Below, in pieces: positions 8,029 through 17,347 of a stretch of DNA of 64,000 nt. The stretch is from an uncultured Lachnospiraceae bacterium (GTDB taxonomy: Bacteria; Bacillota; Clostridia; Lachnospirales; Lachnospiraceae): assembly GCA_910587635.1 (NCBI GenBank), contig CAJUNB010000018.1, positions 248,001-312,000 on the forward strand, read 5' to 3'. The notes under the pieces were generated by a model that saw nothing but the letters and a program-made list of their open reading frames with translations, was not told where the DNA came from and did not search any database. Made by a program: the position numbers and the translations under genes. Numbering within the stretch: the stretch's first letter is position 1; each line of letters begins with the position of its first letter.

Positions 8029-9588
8029 ATGAGTGAAGAAAGACAAAATGCAATACTCAGGATACATAATCTGACAAAAGAATTTCCCGGAGTAAAAGCA
8101 GTGTCGGAAGCGAATCTGGAAATATTCGGAGGAGAGATTCATTCGATCGTAGGAGGAAACGGTGCAGGGAAATCCACACTGATGAAAATGTTGGCAGGCG
8201 TATATGCCCACAATACTTTCACCGGGACGATTGAGCTGGCAGGTGAGACGTGTGAGTTCAAGACGATATTGGATGCCCAGAGCAAGGGAATCGTTATGAT
8301 TCCCCAGGATCTGAATATGCTGGAAGAACTGAGTGTGGCTGAGAATCTTTTCATGAACAAATACCCGATGCGAAGAGGATTCATCGATTATCACAAGATG
8401 TATGAGGAATCTCAGAAGATTATCGAAGATTTCGGGTTGGATGTGGAGCCGCAGACAAAGGTAAAGGAAATCGGTATTGCCCAGAAACAGCTGCTTGTCA
8501 TTGCGAGAGCCATGTACAATGATGTGAAGGTGCTTCTTTTGGATGAACCGACTGCCACACTGTCGGATAAAGAATGCAAGATTCTGTTTGCCAAGACAAA
8601 GGAACTGAAAAGGAGGGGGATTGCCTGCATCTATATTTCTCACCGTCTGGAAGAAGTAAAGGAGATATCGGATATCATTACCGTTATGAGAGACGGGCAT
8701 ATCGTGGGGACAGCGCCCAATGTAGATATGGATGAGAAGCGTATTGTATCTCTTATGGTAGGACGTAAAGTGGACGAAGTCTATCCGGCTCATGACAGGA
8801 CACCTGGAGAAGTCATTCTTTCTGTCAAAAATGTAACGATTATGGATCAGAAAGTTCCAGACAAAAAGATTGTGGATCATGTATCCTTCGATCTGCGCAG
8901 GGGCGAGATTCTCTCTATGTATGGCCTGGTAGGGGCCGGGCGGAGTGAGACTGCACTGGCGATTATCGGAGGCTTTAACGGAGAGGTGACCTGTGAACAG
9001 GAATTGAAAGGAAAGCCCATCTATGTAACTTCTCCCGGAAAGGCAAACCGGTATAAAATAGGATATCTGCCGGAAGACCGGAAAAAGCAGGGCGTTGTGG
9101 ACATTGCCAGCGTAGGTCGTAACATTACCATGTCCTCACTGGAATATCTGTCCAAACTGGGTTTCCTGGATAAGGACAAAGAACGGGATGTGATTGCCGA
9201 CGTCATTAAGAGGCTGGCCATAAAGACCCCTTCCCCGGAGACACTGGTACGTAATATGAGCGGCGGCAACGCTCAGAAATGTGTACTTGGCAGATGGATT
9301 GCAGCAGAATCTGAAATTCTGATTCTGGATGAGGCGACCCAGGGGATCGATGTGGAGGCAAAGACCCAGATCTATTATATTATGGATGAATTAGCCAAAA
9401 AGGGAAAATCCATTTTGTTCATTTCATCTGACCTTTCTGAAGTTATGGGAATATCTGACCGCATACTGACAATGAGACATGGCAAGGTAGTCAATATTAC
9501 GGATGGAAAGAGTGCAGATAAGAACCAGATTTTATGGGAAGCTACTGTTGGAAGTAAAGACGGGGATGAGGAGGCCTTAGATGGATAA
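8029..9588 (+). CDS. sugar ABC transporter ATP-binding protein (RbsA/MglA type, two domains)
   Basis: A 519-residue protein with two ABC domains in tandem, as in RbsA/MglA. The first has Walker A GGNGAGKST (about residues 43-51) and Walker B VLLLDEPTATLSD. The second has a degenerate Walker A (GLVGAGRSE), the signature MSGGNAQKCVLGRWIA and Walker B LILDEATQGIDVEAK. The asymmetry between the halves is normal for this class. It ends inside the start of the permease gene (8-base overlap), indicating translational coupling. It powers import of the ligand captured by the upstream lipoprotein. Confidence 0.9.
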   Translation: MSEERQNAILRIHNLTKEFPGVKAVSEANLEIFGGEIHSIVGGNGAGKSTLMKMLAGVYAHNTFTGTIELAGETCEFKTILDAQSKGIVMIPQDLNMLEELSVAENLFMNKYPMRRGFIDYHKMYEESQKIIEDFGLDVEPQTKVKEIGIAQKQLLVIARAMYNDVKVLLLDEPTATLSDKECKILFAKTKELKRRGIACIYISHRLEEVKEISDIITVMRDGHIVGTAPNVDMDEKRIVSLMVGRKVDEVYPAHDRTPGEVILSVKNVTIMDQKVPDKKIVDHVSFDLRRGEILSMYGLVGAGRSETALAIIGGFNGEVTCEQELKGKPIYVTSPGKANRYKIGYLPEDRKKQGVVDIASVGRNITMSSLEYLSKLGFLDKDKERDVIADVIKRLAIKTPSPETLVRNMSGGNAQKCVLGRWIAAESEILILDEATQGIDVEAKTQIYYIMDELAKKGKSILFISSDLSEVMGISDRILTMRHGKVVNITDGKSADKNQILWEATVGSKDGDEEALDG

Positions 9589-10723
9589 AACAAAGAAACA
9601 TATTATAAAACGGGCAGCTACCTGCATAGCGCTGATTCTGATGCTCTGCCTGTTCAATCAATTGACAAATCACGCATTTTTTTCACAGAGAAACCTGACG
9701 ATGCTGTTGAAGCAGGCATCGGTACTGATGATACTTACATCGAGTCTGATGCTTCTGTTGATAGAAACCAATATTGATTTAAGCGGCGGTGCGGGCGTTT
9801 ACCTGTCCGGTGTTATCTGCGCACTTCTGATTGTGAAGGCGGGCTGGGGGATTGTTCCCGCTATTGCCGTCACTATCGTAGTAGGTGTTCTCATGGGGGC
9901 ACTGAACGGATTTTTCATCGGTAAAGTGGGGCTTCCGGCGTTTATCGTTACACTGGCAGCACAGCAGATCTTTCGAGGTACCGGATATGTTATGACAGAC
10001 TGCGCCACCATCGGTCCTATGCCGAAGGGATTTACAGCTATCAGTGAAAGCTTTATTCCGCCCATGGTGTCCGTCATTGTTATTGCGGTCATTTTTGCAG
10101 TGTTTGCATTTGTGAATCTGCGTAACTATAAAAAGATGGGGAAATATTACGGGACAAAGGGACACCTGATAGAAAACTTATTGCTTGCGGTGATTGTCGG
10201 TGTTGTAGCCGTCTGGGTATTTTACGGATATAAGGGAATTCCCATGGCTGCGGTGATTGCCAGCCTGATAGCATTTATGTCCTATATTATCTCTACAAAG
10301 ACGGCGTTTGGCCGTAAAATATTCCTGATCGGCGGAAACAAAGAAGCCTCCCGCCTGGCAGGTATCAACCTGGAAGGTATTGTTTTCCGCTCTTATCTGT
10401 ATGAAGGTCTCATGTATGGAATCGGTGGTATCGTACTCACGGCGAGACTGGGCGGCGCAGCTTCTACCGGCGGCAATTTGCTGGAACTGGATGCAGTAGC
10501 TGCCGCATGTATCGGCGGTGTCAGCATGAGCGGCGGTGCAGGAAGTATTACGGGATGTGTAAGTGGTGTGTTGATTCTGACAGCCATTGACAATGTAATG
10601 AGTCTTATGAATATTTCGTCCTATTTACAGATGGTAATCAAAGGGATTATCCTTCTCTTTGCAGTCTGCCTGGATCTTTACACAAATAAAGCCAAATTTA
10701 AGTTTAAATTAAAAAATAAGTAA
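9581..10723 (+). CDS. sugar ABC transporter permease (RbsC type)
   Basis: A 380-residue membrane protein of the BPD_transp_2/RbsC family with about ten hydrophobic helices. Family segments include LLLIETNIDLSGGAGVYLSG (residues 58-77), VGLPAFIVTLAAQQIFRGTGY, the cytoplasmic coupling helix region GGNKEASRLAGIN and AACIGGVSMSGGAGS. The ATG lies inside the end of the ATPase gene. It forms the pore for the ligand handled by the binding protein and ATPase. The ligand is unassigned; sugar-like or nucleoside-like molecules are typical of the class. Confidence 0.9.
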   Translation: MDKTKKHIIKRAATCIALILMLCLFNQLTNHAFFSQRNLTMLLKQASVLMILTSSLMLLLIETNIDLSGGAGVYLSGVICALLIVKAGWGIVPAIAVTIVVGVLMGALNGFFIGKVGLPAFIVTLAAQQIFRGTGYVMTDCATIGPMPKGFTAISESFIPPMVSVIVIAVIFAVFAFVNLRNYKKMGKYYGTKGHLIENLLLAVIVGVVAVWVFYGYKGIPMAAVIASLIAFMSYIISTKTAFGRKIFLIGGNKEASRLAGINLEGIVFRSYLYEGLMYGIGGIVLTARLGGAASTGGNLLELDAVAAACIGGVSMSGGAGSITGCVSGVLILTAIDNVMSLMNISSYLQMVIKGIILLFAVCLDLYTNKAKFKFKLKNK

Positions 10724-10769
10724 CAAAAAGTAAGAAGCGATTATGAAACAGAAATATGAGGTAAGAACT

Positions 10770-12215
10770 ATGAAAATAGCAGAAGGTATGTTTTATCATG
10801 AGGCAAACTCCTTTAATCCTTCCATGGTGAGGAAAGAGGATTTTGTATATGAAGAAGGGCAGAGCGTTATAGACAGAATGTTTGCCACATCCGTATTTCA
10901 GGAAGAAGGTGTGGAGATCGTTCCTCTGATCTATGCCAACACTCTCCCCAACGGTATCTGTTCCAAGGAAGCCTATGATTTCTATTCAGACAGGATCATA
11001 GAGCTGCTGGAGCAGAATCAGGATGTGGATGGTGTAATGCTCCATCTGCACGGAAGTCTGGAAGTGGAAGAAATCGGTTCCGGTGAATATGACCTGATAA
11101 AGAGAATACGAGGGCTATTGGGGGATGAGGTTGTAATCGGGCTGGCGTTGGATGCCCATGCCAATAACCATCCGAAGCTGGCCTCCATGGTCAATGTCAT
11201 CCGTAATTACCGGACGATTCCCCATACAGATCAGGATGTGACAGAACAGACTGTTGCCAGACATGTGATTGACTGTATTAAAAATAATAAAAGAACAGTA
11301 CCACAGTACGTACGGATGCCTTACGCTATCCACCCTGAGAAAGCCACAATGGCCACATGGCCTCTGTCAGAGATCTATGAGAGACTCTGGGAACTGGAAA
11401 AAAGAAAGGAAGTTTCCGTTGCCTCTCTCGGTATCGGCATGGTCTGGTGTGACTGTGAGACAATGGCTTCCAATATTGTCGTCACCCCTTCCGAAGAGTG
11501 TTATACGCAGGAATGTGCGAAAATTGCGCAGGAACTGGCAGACTATGTGTACGGTCTCAGAGACAGCTTCGAGTTTGAGCAGGTCCCTATGGATCCCCAT
11601 GAAGGTGTGAAATTCTCTGTACAGTATCCTGAGTCTCCGGTCTATGTGTCAGACTCCGGCGATAATACAACAGGAGGCGCTGTGGGAGATCATACCATTA
11701 TCCTCAGAGAATATCTGAAACTGAGAGATTTTCGTGGCAGAAAGGTACTTGTCACTTCCATCTGGGATGAAAATGCAGTTGCCGAATGTTTAAAACATAA
11801 AGAAGGTGATGAGATCACTCTGTCGATAGGACATGATTATGATGAAAATACAAAGGCAGTCCAGGTGACAGGCACGATCAAAAAGATCGGTAAACTTCTT
11901 GGCTATATGGGATGTGAACACGATGCCACAGGCGTTGCCGTGACCATTTCTACCCCAAATGTGGACTTTGTCATTATCGACCGTCCGGGTTCCTTTATTT
12001 CAGTAGGACATTTTACAGAAGGAGCCGGGCTTGATCTGGAAGAATATCAGGTAATTGTTGTAAAACAGGGTTATCTGTTTGCAGAATTGCGGAAACTGGC
12101 GAAGCTGGCAATCCTGGCGCTCACGCCGGGAGGAACTCATCAGCTCATTGAAAATCTGGAATACCATAAGATCATTCCGCCGGTATATCCGCTGCACATC
12201 ACAAAAAAAGAATAG
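10770..12215 (+). CDS. M81-family (MlrC/microcystinase C-like) hydrolase
   Basis: A 481-residue protein of the M81/MlrC family. Hallmarks are MFYHEANSFNPS at the N-terminus, LHLHGSLEVEE, LALDAHANNHP and YRTIPHTDQDVTE, which carry the expected zinc-ligand Glu/His/Asp residues. The ATG at 10770 has GAGGT about 8 bases upstream; an ATG at 10743 would add nine residues. Characterised MlrC cleaves linear peptide fragments of microcystin, but most family members are uncharacterised and often sit with transporters. Here it lies between a sugar-type importer and a creatinase-like protein, which suggests hydrolysis of an imported amide or peptide-like compound (inference). Confidence 0.8.
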   Translation: MKIAEGMFYHEANSFNPSMVRKEDFVYEEGQSVIDRMFATSVFQEEGVEIVPLIYANTLPNGICSKEAYDFYSDRIIELLEQNQDVDGVMLHLHGSLEVEEIGSGEYDLIKRIRGLLGDEVVIGLALDAHANNHPKLASMVNVIRNYRTIPHTDQDVTEQTVARHVIDCIKNNKRTVPQYVRMPYAIHPEKATMATWPLSEIYERLWELEKRKEVSVASLGIGMVWCDCETMASNIVVTPSEECYTQECAKIAQELADYVYGLRDSFEFEQVPMDPHEGVKFSVQYPESPVYVSDSGDNTTGGAVGDHTIILREYLKLRDFRGRKVLVTSIWDENAVAECLKHKEGDEITLSIGHDYDENTKAVQVTGTIKKIGKLLGYMGCEHDATGVAVTISTPNVDFVIIDRPGSFISVGHFTEGAGLDLEEYQVIVVKQGYLFAELRKLAKLAILALTPGGTHQLIENLEYHKIIPPVYPLHITKKE

Positions 12216-12226
12216 GAAGAGAGACT

Positions 12227-13639
12227 ATGAAACATAAAATTATAGAGAAAAAAGTATCTCCCGAACTGTGGAACCGGCCGATTCCCATCTGCCCGGAAGA
12301 GATTCCCCATCTCGGGAAGGAAGATTATGAGCAGAGGCTGGAACGTCTCTGGAATATGCCTCAGGCGAAGGACCTCGAAACGATCATCGTATATGGCGAC
12401 AGAGAACATTATTCCAATATCGAATATTTTACAAGCTATGATCCCAGATGGGAAGAGAGTCTACTCCTCCTGCCAAAAGGGGGAAAACCTTCTATATTAG
12501 TGGGAAATGAAGGCATCGGATATGTGCCGAAGGTGCCCCTGGATATCGACGTGGTACTCTATCAGACACTGAGCCTGATGGGACAGCCCAATGATAAGAG
12601 CTCTGCTCTTGCAGATATTTTCCGGGAGAAGATTTCCTGGCAGGGAGGAAAGGTGGGCATTATCGGATTCAAAGCCTATGACCGTTCCAAGCACACATTA
12701 GAGGGTATCGTAACGGATCTCCCTTACTATATGGTAGAGACACTGTGCCAGATCGTGCCGAAGGATGCTCTTGTCAATGCCACAGGGCTGATGGCCGACT
12801 GTGAGTATGGGTTGAAACATCATCTATCTGCAAAAGAAATCGTTATTTTTGAGGCTGCGGGCACAAGAGTCTCCAGAGGTATCCTGAATTGTCTGCGCAC
12901 GATGAAACCGGGCATGACGGAAGTGGAAGCTGGTATGCAGTGTCAGTTTACCGGCAGCCCCGGCAATATGCATCCCAATATCAACTTTGGAGAGAAAAAT
13001 GTTGCGCTGGGACTGAACAGCCCTACGGAATGGACTCATCTGGAATATGGAAGTCCCGCCGGAGTGGGATATGGTCTGCGGGGAAGTCTTGTACATAAAT
13101 GTGGTATGTATATAAGGGACAAGGCCGATCTGCCGGAGGACAGAGCCGGTTATGTAGACGAATTTGCCGTTCCCTATTTTGAGAATGTGGTATCCTGGTA
13201 TGAAATGATGAAGATCGGTACCTCCTGCGGGGATATCTATGATATGGTGGACAGGGAACTGGGACTGGAGGCCTGGGGATGTACTTTAAATCCCGGTCAT
13301 CTGACCCATACAGATGAATGGACCAATTCTCCTATCTATCGTGGAAGCAATATTCCGGTTCGGTCAGGTATGGCATTCCAGTGCGATTATACAGTAACGA
13401 AAAAAGAGCCGTTTATGAGTGCTCATATGGAAGACGGACTCGTAATTGCGGACAGTGAACTGAGAGATGCTGTGGCACAGCTGTCTCCGAGCTGCTGGGA
13501 GAGAATCCTGAACAGAAGGGAATTTATCAGGGGTGAGCTGGGAATAAAGCTTCCTGAGGAGGTACTGCCTCTTTCAGACCTGAGCTGCGTATTTTTCCCA
13601 TATATGGCAGATACCAGCATCGTCCTGGCCTGTGAATGA
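12227..13639 (+). CDS. divergent M24 (creatinase/aminopeptidase fold) protein, copy 2
   Basis: A 470-residue paralogue of the protein at 5196-6605, sharing the N-terminal motif YGDREHYSNIEYF and the C-terminal blocks LNPGHLTHTDEW, SGMAFQCDY and MEDGLVIADSELR. As in copy 1, the aspartate and histidine metal ligands of M24 peptidases are not recognisable. GAAGAGAG precedes the ATG by 6 bases, and the gene lies 11 bases after the M81 gene, so they are cotranscribed. Two non-identical copies in one operon could be a heteromeric enzyme or act on two steps of the same pathway. It ends just before a strong terminator. Confidence 0.7.
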   Translation: MKHKIIEKKVSPELWNRPIPICPEEIPHLGKEDYEQRLERLWNMPQAKDLETIIVYGDREHYSNIEYFTSYDPRWEESLLLLPKGGKPSILVGNEGIGYVPKVPLDIDVVLYQTLSLMGQPNDKSSALADIFREKISWQGGKVGIIGFKAYDRSKHTLEGIVTDLPYYMVETLCQIVPKDALVNATGLMADCEYGLKHHLSAKEIVIFEAAGTRVSRGILNCLRTMKPGMTEVEAGMQCQFTGSPGNMHPNINFGEKNVALGLNSPTEWTHLEYGSPAGVGYGLRGSLVHKCGMYIRDKADLPEDRAGYVDEFAVPYFENVVSWYEMMKIGTSCGDIYDMVDRELGLEAWGCTLNPGHLTHTDEWTNSPIYRGSNIPVRSGMAFQCDYTVTKKEPFMSAHMEDGLVIADSELRDAVAQLSPSCWERILNRREFIRGELGIKLPEEVLPLSDLSCVFFPYMADTSIVLACE

Positions 13640-13657
13640 CAGATAAAAAGACAGCAT

Positions 13658-13710
13658 AAGAACACAAATCCCGGGATCTGTTAAGGTGCCGGGATTTGTG
13701 TTCTTCTTAC
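13658..13710 (+). terminator. strong rho-independent terminator of the catabolic operon
   Basis: A 17-bp perfect stem (aagaacacaaatcccgg at 13658-13674, its complement at 13689-13705) is followed by a T-rich tail. It ends the operon that begins at the ROK kinase. Confidence 0.85.
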
Positions 13711-13757
13711 TGTTCAGAAATCCAATTGCCTTTTTTGCGAGAATTTACTCTTTTTTC

Positions 13758-13786
13758 TGACAGATATAATTCAGACATGGTATAAT
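13758..13786 (+). promoter_or_regulatory. putative promoter of the ROK repressor
   Basis: A consensus TATAAT at 13781-13786 is preceded by CTGACA-like sequence about 17-18 bases upstream (13757-13762). It would give a leader of roughly 190 bases before the repressor start. The leader carries an imperfect inverted repeat (agaatc at 13794-13799 with gattct at 13835-13840) and a run of eight G at 13940-13947. Confidence 0.5.
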
Positions 13787-13981
13787 ATACTCAAGAATCC
13801 AGCCGCTACGCGTCTGTCGCACTACGTGCTTGTGATTCTTTCGTTACCATATCAGGTGAAATCGAATGCGTACTGTGAAGCACATAATATTATATAATAA
13901 CAAGATCTCGCCCGAATGGGCATCAGTTTAGATTTTTTAGGGGGGGGTATTGCCCCAATACAGTCAATCAGTGAGGATAAC

Positions 13982-15163
13982 ATGCAGAGTCAAAACCAAC
14001 AGAATATAAAGTTCAATAATACAAAGCTGGTATTAAAGATTATAAAAGACAATTATAACGCTGATATTTCCCGGGCGGATATTGCGAAAATAACACACAT
14101 GAGCGCTACCAGTATTTCCCGTATAGTAGATATTCTGATTTCAGAGAGTCTCGTTAAGGAAGGGGCATATGTTAATTCCGACAGAGTGGGAAGGAAAGGC
14201 ACAGGGCTGAAGGCAAATGATGACGGTCTGATTACGGCAGGTGTCTCCATTGACTCCGACAACGTGAGTATGTGTATTATGGATTTTTCGGACAGGATTA
14301 TTGCTTCCAGAACGATTGCACTGGAATACCGCCCCTACGAACCGGAGGAAATTTTGAATCTGATTGGCTCCATGTACCGTTTCCTCTGTCTGGAAATTCC
14401 CTATGCAAAAGAGCAGATCGAGTCTGTGGGAATCTCCTGTATTGGTAATATTGATTATAAAAAAAATATCATTTATTTTGCGCCGCAGTTTGGCTGGAGT
14501 AATATCGATTTTGGAGAGCGGGCAGGACATATATTTCAAAAGCCGATATTCATGGAAAATGATATAAAAGCGGCTATTATGAGCCTCGTTCACCAGGAGA
14601 AAAAATATTTAAAGGAAGATGTGACTTACTTGTCTATCGGAACCGGTGTGGGCTCTGCCACAATGTTTCAGGGAAAGATAGCCCGTGGAAATAACAATGC
14701 CTTTGGGGAGGTAGGGCATGTGATCATACAGCCGAAAGGGCGGAAGTGTGACTGTGGACAGAGAGGCTGTGTACAGACGACACTGACACGTAACAGTCTG
14801 ATCGAAGAATGCAGGGAAGAGGGTCATAATATTACAAGGGTAGAACAGATCTATGAACTGTATCGTTCCAAAACGGACTGGACCGTGAAATTGATTGATA
14901 AAACTGCCGGAGATCTGGCTGTGTTGATCAGGAATCTTGTCTATATGTACAATACGAATTACATATTAATAGGTGGTGCCATGATTATGGATTTTCCAGA
15001 GTTATTTGAGCTGGCAAAGGAGAAGCTGACGGGTTTGATTCATACCAATCTCCTGTCTGATTTGAATATTATCCGGGTAAAGACAAGAAACAACAGTATG
15101 GCTGGCGCCGCCTTTATTGCCCAGGCTAACAGTATGCATGAGAGACTTCTGGAAATGGTTTGA
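13982..15163 (+). CDS. ROK-family transcriptional repressor (NagC/XylR type)
   Basis: A 393-residue ROK protein with an N-terminal winged helix (SRADIAKITHMSATSISRIVDILISE at about residues 30-55) and a sugar-kinase-like C-terminal domain with the intact zinc site CDCGQRGC. ATG 13982 has GTGAGG 6 bases upstream; the frame extends to ATG 13916, but that stretch crosses a G8 tract and reads as leader. ROK repressors release operator DNA when they bind a sugar or sugar phosphate. The position after the importer/M24/M81 operon and before the DUF4432 group suggests it controls one or both. No operator was identified. Confidence 0.85.
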   Translation: MQSQNQQNIKFNNTKLVLKIIKDNYNADISRADIAKITHMSATSISRIVDILISESLVKEGAYVNSDRVGRKGTGLKANDDGLITAGVSIDSDNVSMCIMDFSDRIIASRTIALEYRPYEPEEILNLIGSMYRFLCLEIPYAKEQIESVGISCIGNIDYKKNIIYFAPQFGWSNIDFGERAGHIFQKPIFMENDIKAAIMSLVHQEKKYLKEDVTYLSIGTGVGSATMFQGKIARGNNNAFGEVGHVIIQPKGRKCDCGQRGCVQTTLTRNSLIEECREEGHNITRVEQIYELYRSKTDWTVKLIDKTAGDLAVLIRNLVYMYNTNYILIGGAMIMDFPELFELAKEKLTGLIHTNLLSDLNIIRVKTRNNSMAGAAFIAQANSMHERLLEMV

Positions 15164-15289
15164 CCATCGTTTTTCAGAACTGTTTGAATAATCTGAAAAT
15201 TGACACGATTATTCTCATATGAGAAGATGAAAAAAAGGAAAGATACGGGTATGCAGATGAGGGCGTATACCGTGGGAAAGGAGAAATTT

Positions 15290-16258
15290 ATGAATGCATA
15301 TATTGGTCATGAGAGCCAGATGCGGGGTGTGGAAGAACATCGGCTTGTAGGAGGCAAGGGAGACGGCATGCGGCTTTTGCTTGTCAGGAACGGAAAAGGG
15401 CTGGAGTTTACCGTCTGTGCAGACAGGTGTGCGGATATTTCCAGACTGAGCTTCAGAGGTATCAATATGGGATACTTCAGTGCCTGTGGCTATGTGGCAC
15501 CTGCCTATTATGACGGCGTGGGAGACGGGTTTCTGAAATCTTTTTACAGCGGTTTTCTGACTACATGCGGTTTGACGGCAGTGGGCTCTCCATGTGAGGA
15601 CGATGGGGAGAAGCTTCCGCTGCATGGCACAGTCTCTAATATTCCGGCAGAGCATATCTACTGGGAGATGGATGAAAAAGAAATTCGTATTCATGCAAAG
15701 GTGACGGACGAGAGACTGTTTTCTCATAAGATGGTATTGAATCGGACGCTCGTCTGCTCTCTGGAAGAAAATAAAATAACGGTCAAAGATACGATTACAA
15801 ACCGGGGAGACAAAGAGTGTCCGGCTATGATTCTGTATCACATGAATATGGGGTATCCGCTTCTCAGTGAAAAGTCGATTGTTAAGATTCCTTCTGTCAA
15901 GGTGATGCCGAGAAATGACAGGGCGGCAGAAGATCTGGATACATGGGATAAGATGCTCACGCCGCAGCCACAGTTCGAGGAGCAGTGTTACTATCACAGT
16001 TTTGATAAAAAAGGAGCAGCCAGCATCTATAACCCGGATATTCAGCAGGGGCTGGAAATTACATTTGATGCAGACAGCCTGAAATTTTTCACGGAGTGGA
16101 AGATGATGGGTGTACGTGACTATGTGCTCGGTCTGGAGCCCGGTAACTGCACACCGGATGGACGGGACAGAGTGAGAGAAGCAGGTGATCTGACAATATT
16201 ACAGCCGGGAGAGAGCCTGCACTATGAAGTGAATGTAGCTATGCTGACAGAGCTGTAA
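15290..16258 (+). CDS. DUF4432 aldose-1-epimerase-like protein
   Basis: A 322-residue DUF4432 protein (galactose-mutarotase-like fold). Recognisable segments are EHRLVGGKGDGMRLLLVRNGKG, FTVCADRCADISRLSFRG and LPLHGTVSNIPA. ATG 15290 is chosen because AAAGGAG lies 6 bases upstream and homologues begin near this point; the frame itself is open back to TTG 15200. Known or predicted family members act on sugar anomers or sugar derivatives, and the gene follows a ROK repressor. Its substrate probably belongs to the same pathway as the upstream importer (inference). Confidence 0.75.
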   Translation: MNAYIGHESQMRGVEEHRLVGGKGDGMRLLLVRNGKGLEFTVCADRCADISRLSFRGINMGYFSACGYVAPAYYDGVGDGFLKSFYSGFLTTCGLTAVGSPCEDDGEKLPLHGTVSNIPAEHIYWEMDEKEIRIHAKVTDERLFSHKMVLNRTLVCSLEENKITVKDTITNRGDKECPAMILYHMNMGYPLLSEKSIVKIPSVKVMPRNDRAAEDLDTWDKMLTPQPQFEEQCYYHSFDKKGAASIYNPDIQQGLEITFDADSLKFFTEWKMMGVRDYVLGLEPGNCTPDGRDRVREAGDLTILQPGESLHYEVNVAMLTEL

Positions 16259-16330
16259 CGGAATTGGCAGAGCATAGGAGGGCGAGACGAAGAAAGGACT
16301 ATTTTCTAATTTTCAAATAAGAGGTGACAG

Positions 16331-17233
16331 ATGAAGATTCAGACGATCGATATCGTGGGACTGGGCGCCCTTGGTGTCATGTATGCGGACTTTTTTACGA
16401 AGAAGTTGGGAAAGGAGCAGGTGCGCGTACTGGCGGATGGAGAAAGAATCGAGAGATATCAAAAGAGTGGGATTACGTTCAACGGAGAACGGTGTGATTT
16501 TAACTATGCAGACGCGGCCAAAGAGAGTCGGCCCTCCCAGCTGCTGATGTTTGCAGTAAAATATGGAGCACTGGAAGAGGCCATGGAAGAAGTGGCACAT
16601 CTGGTAGGGAAAGATACGATTCTGATTTCTGTACTCAATGGGATCCAGAGCGAAGAGGATCTTGGGAACAGGTTTGGTATGGAAAAGGTAGTACACTGTA
16701 TCGCACAGAAAATGGCGGCCCTGAAAGAAGGAAATGCAGCTATATGCAATAGCCGTGGAGAACTAGCCATTGGCATATTACATAATGGAAGAGCAGAGAA
16801 TCTGTCTGCCGTCAGAGCGTTTTTTGAAGAAACCGGATTTGCCCACTGCTGCCCGGAAGATATGGAGCACGCTATGTGGGGAAAACTTCTTTGCAATGTG
16901 GGGGTAAATCAGACCGTTTCTCTCTGTCGGGGTACTTACCGCAGTGTGCAGCAGGAAGGAAAAGAACGGGAAATGATGAAAAGTGCCATGCGGGAAACGA
17001 TTCTCGTGGCAAATGCGGAAGGGGTAGGCCTGTCTGAAACAGATCTGGAAAATTGGGTGGGTGTAATCGATACGCTGGACCCGGACGGTGAGCCTTCCAT
17101 GCGGCAGGACAGTAAGGCTGGCAGGAAAACAGAAGTGGCACTTTTCGCCGGGACGATCTGCCGTCTTGGGAGAAAACATGGTATTGCCACACCGGTCAAT
17201 GACATGTTTCTGGAAAAGATAGAGTCTGTCTGA
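16331..17233 (+). CDS. 2-dehydropantoate 2-reductase family protein (PanE/ApbA)
   Basis: A 300-residue NAD(P)-dependent reductase of the ketopantoate reductase family. The N-terminal nucleotide loop reads VGLGALGVMYADFF, the catalytic Lys region FAVKYGALEEA is near residue 78, and the C-terminal domain begins around LLCNVGVNQTVSL. Not all family members make pantoate. Its neighbours are sugar-pathway genes rather than panB or panC, so a different 2-keto-acid or keto-sugar substrate is plausible. AGGTGAC lies just upstream of the ATG. Confidence 0.8.
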   Translation: MKIQTIDIVGLGALGVMYADFFTKKLGKEQVRVLADGERIERYQKSGITFNGERCDFNYADAAKESRPSQLLMFAVKYGALEEAMEEVAHLVGKDTILISVLNGIQSEEDLGNRFGMEKVVHCIAQKMAALKEGNAAICNSRGELAIGILHNGRAENLSAVRAFFEETGFAHCCPEDMEHAMWGKLLCNVGVNQTVSLCRGTYRSVQQEGKEREMMKSAMRETILVANAEGVGLSETDLENWVGVIDTLDPDGEPSMRQDSKAGRKTEVALFAGTICRLGRKHGIATPVNDMFLEKIESV

Positions 17234-17347
17234 TGGGAAAGTCTGCCTGGATAGGTGCTATGTGACACGAGAAAGAGGCAGAGATGTCTGTAGGAGGGGC
17301 ACATAATATATCAGGGAAAGGGTAATACTCATCCGTAGGTGATAACG

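Noticed and set aside
15200..15289. TTGACA at 15200 and upstream start of the DUF4432 gene
   Set aside because: The TTG would be a poor start and no matching -10 box at 17 bases was found; ATG 15290 with AAAGGAG is better.
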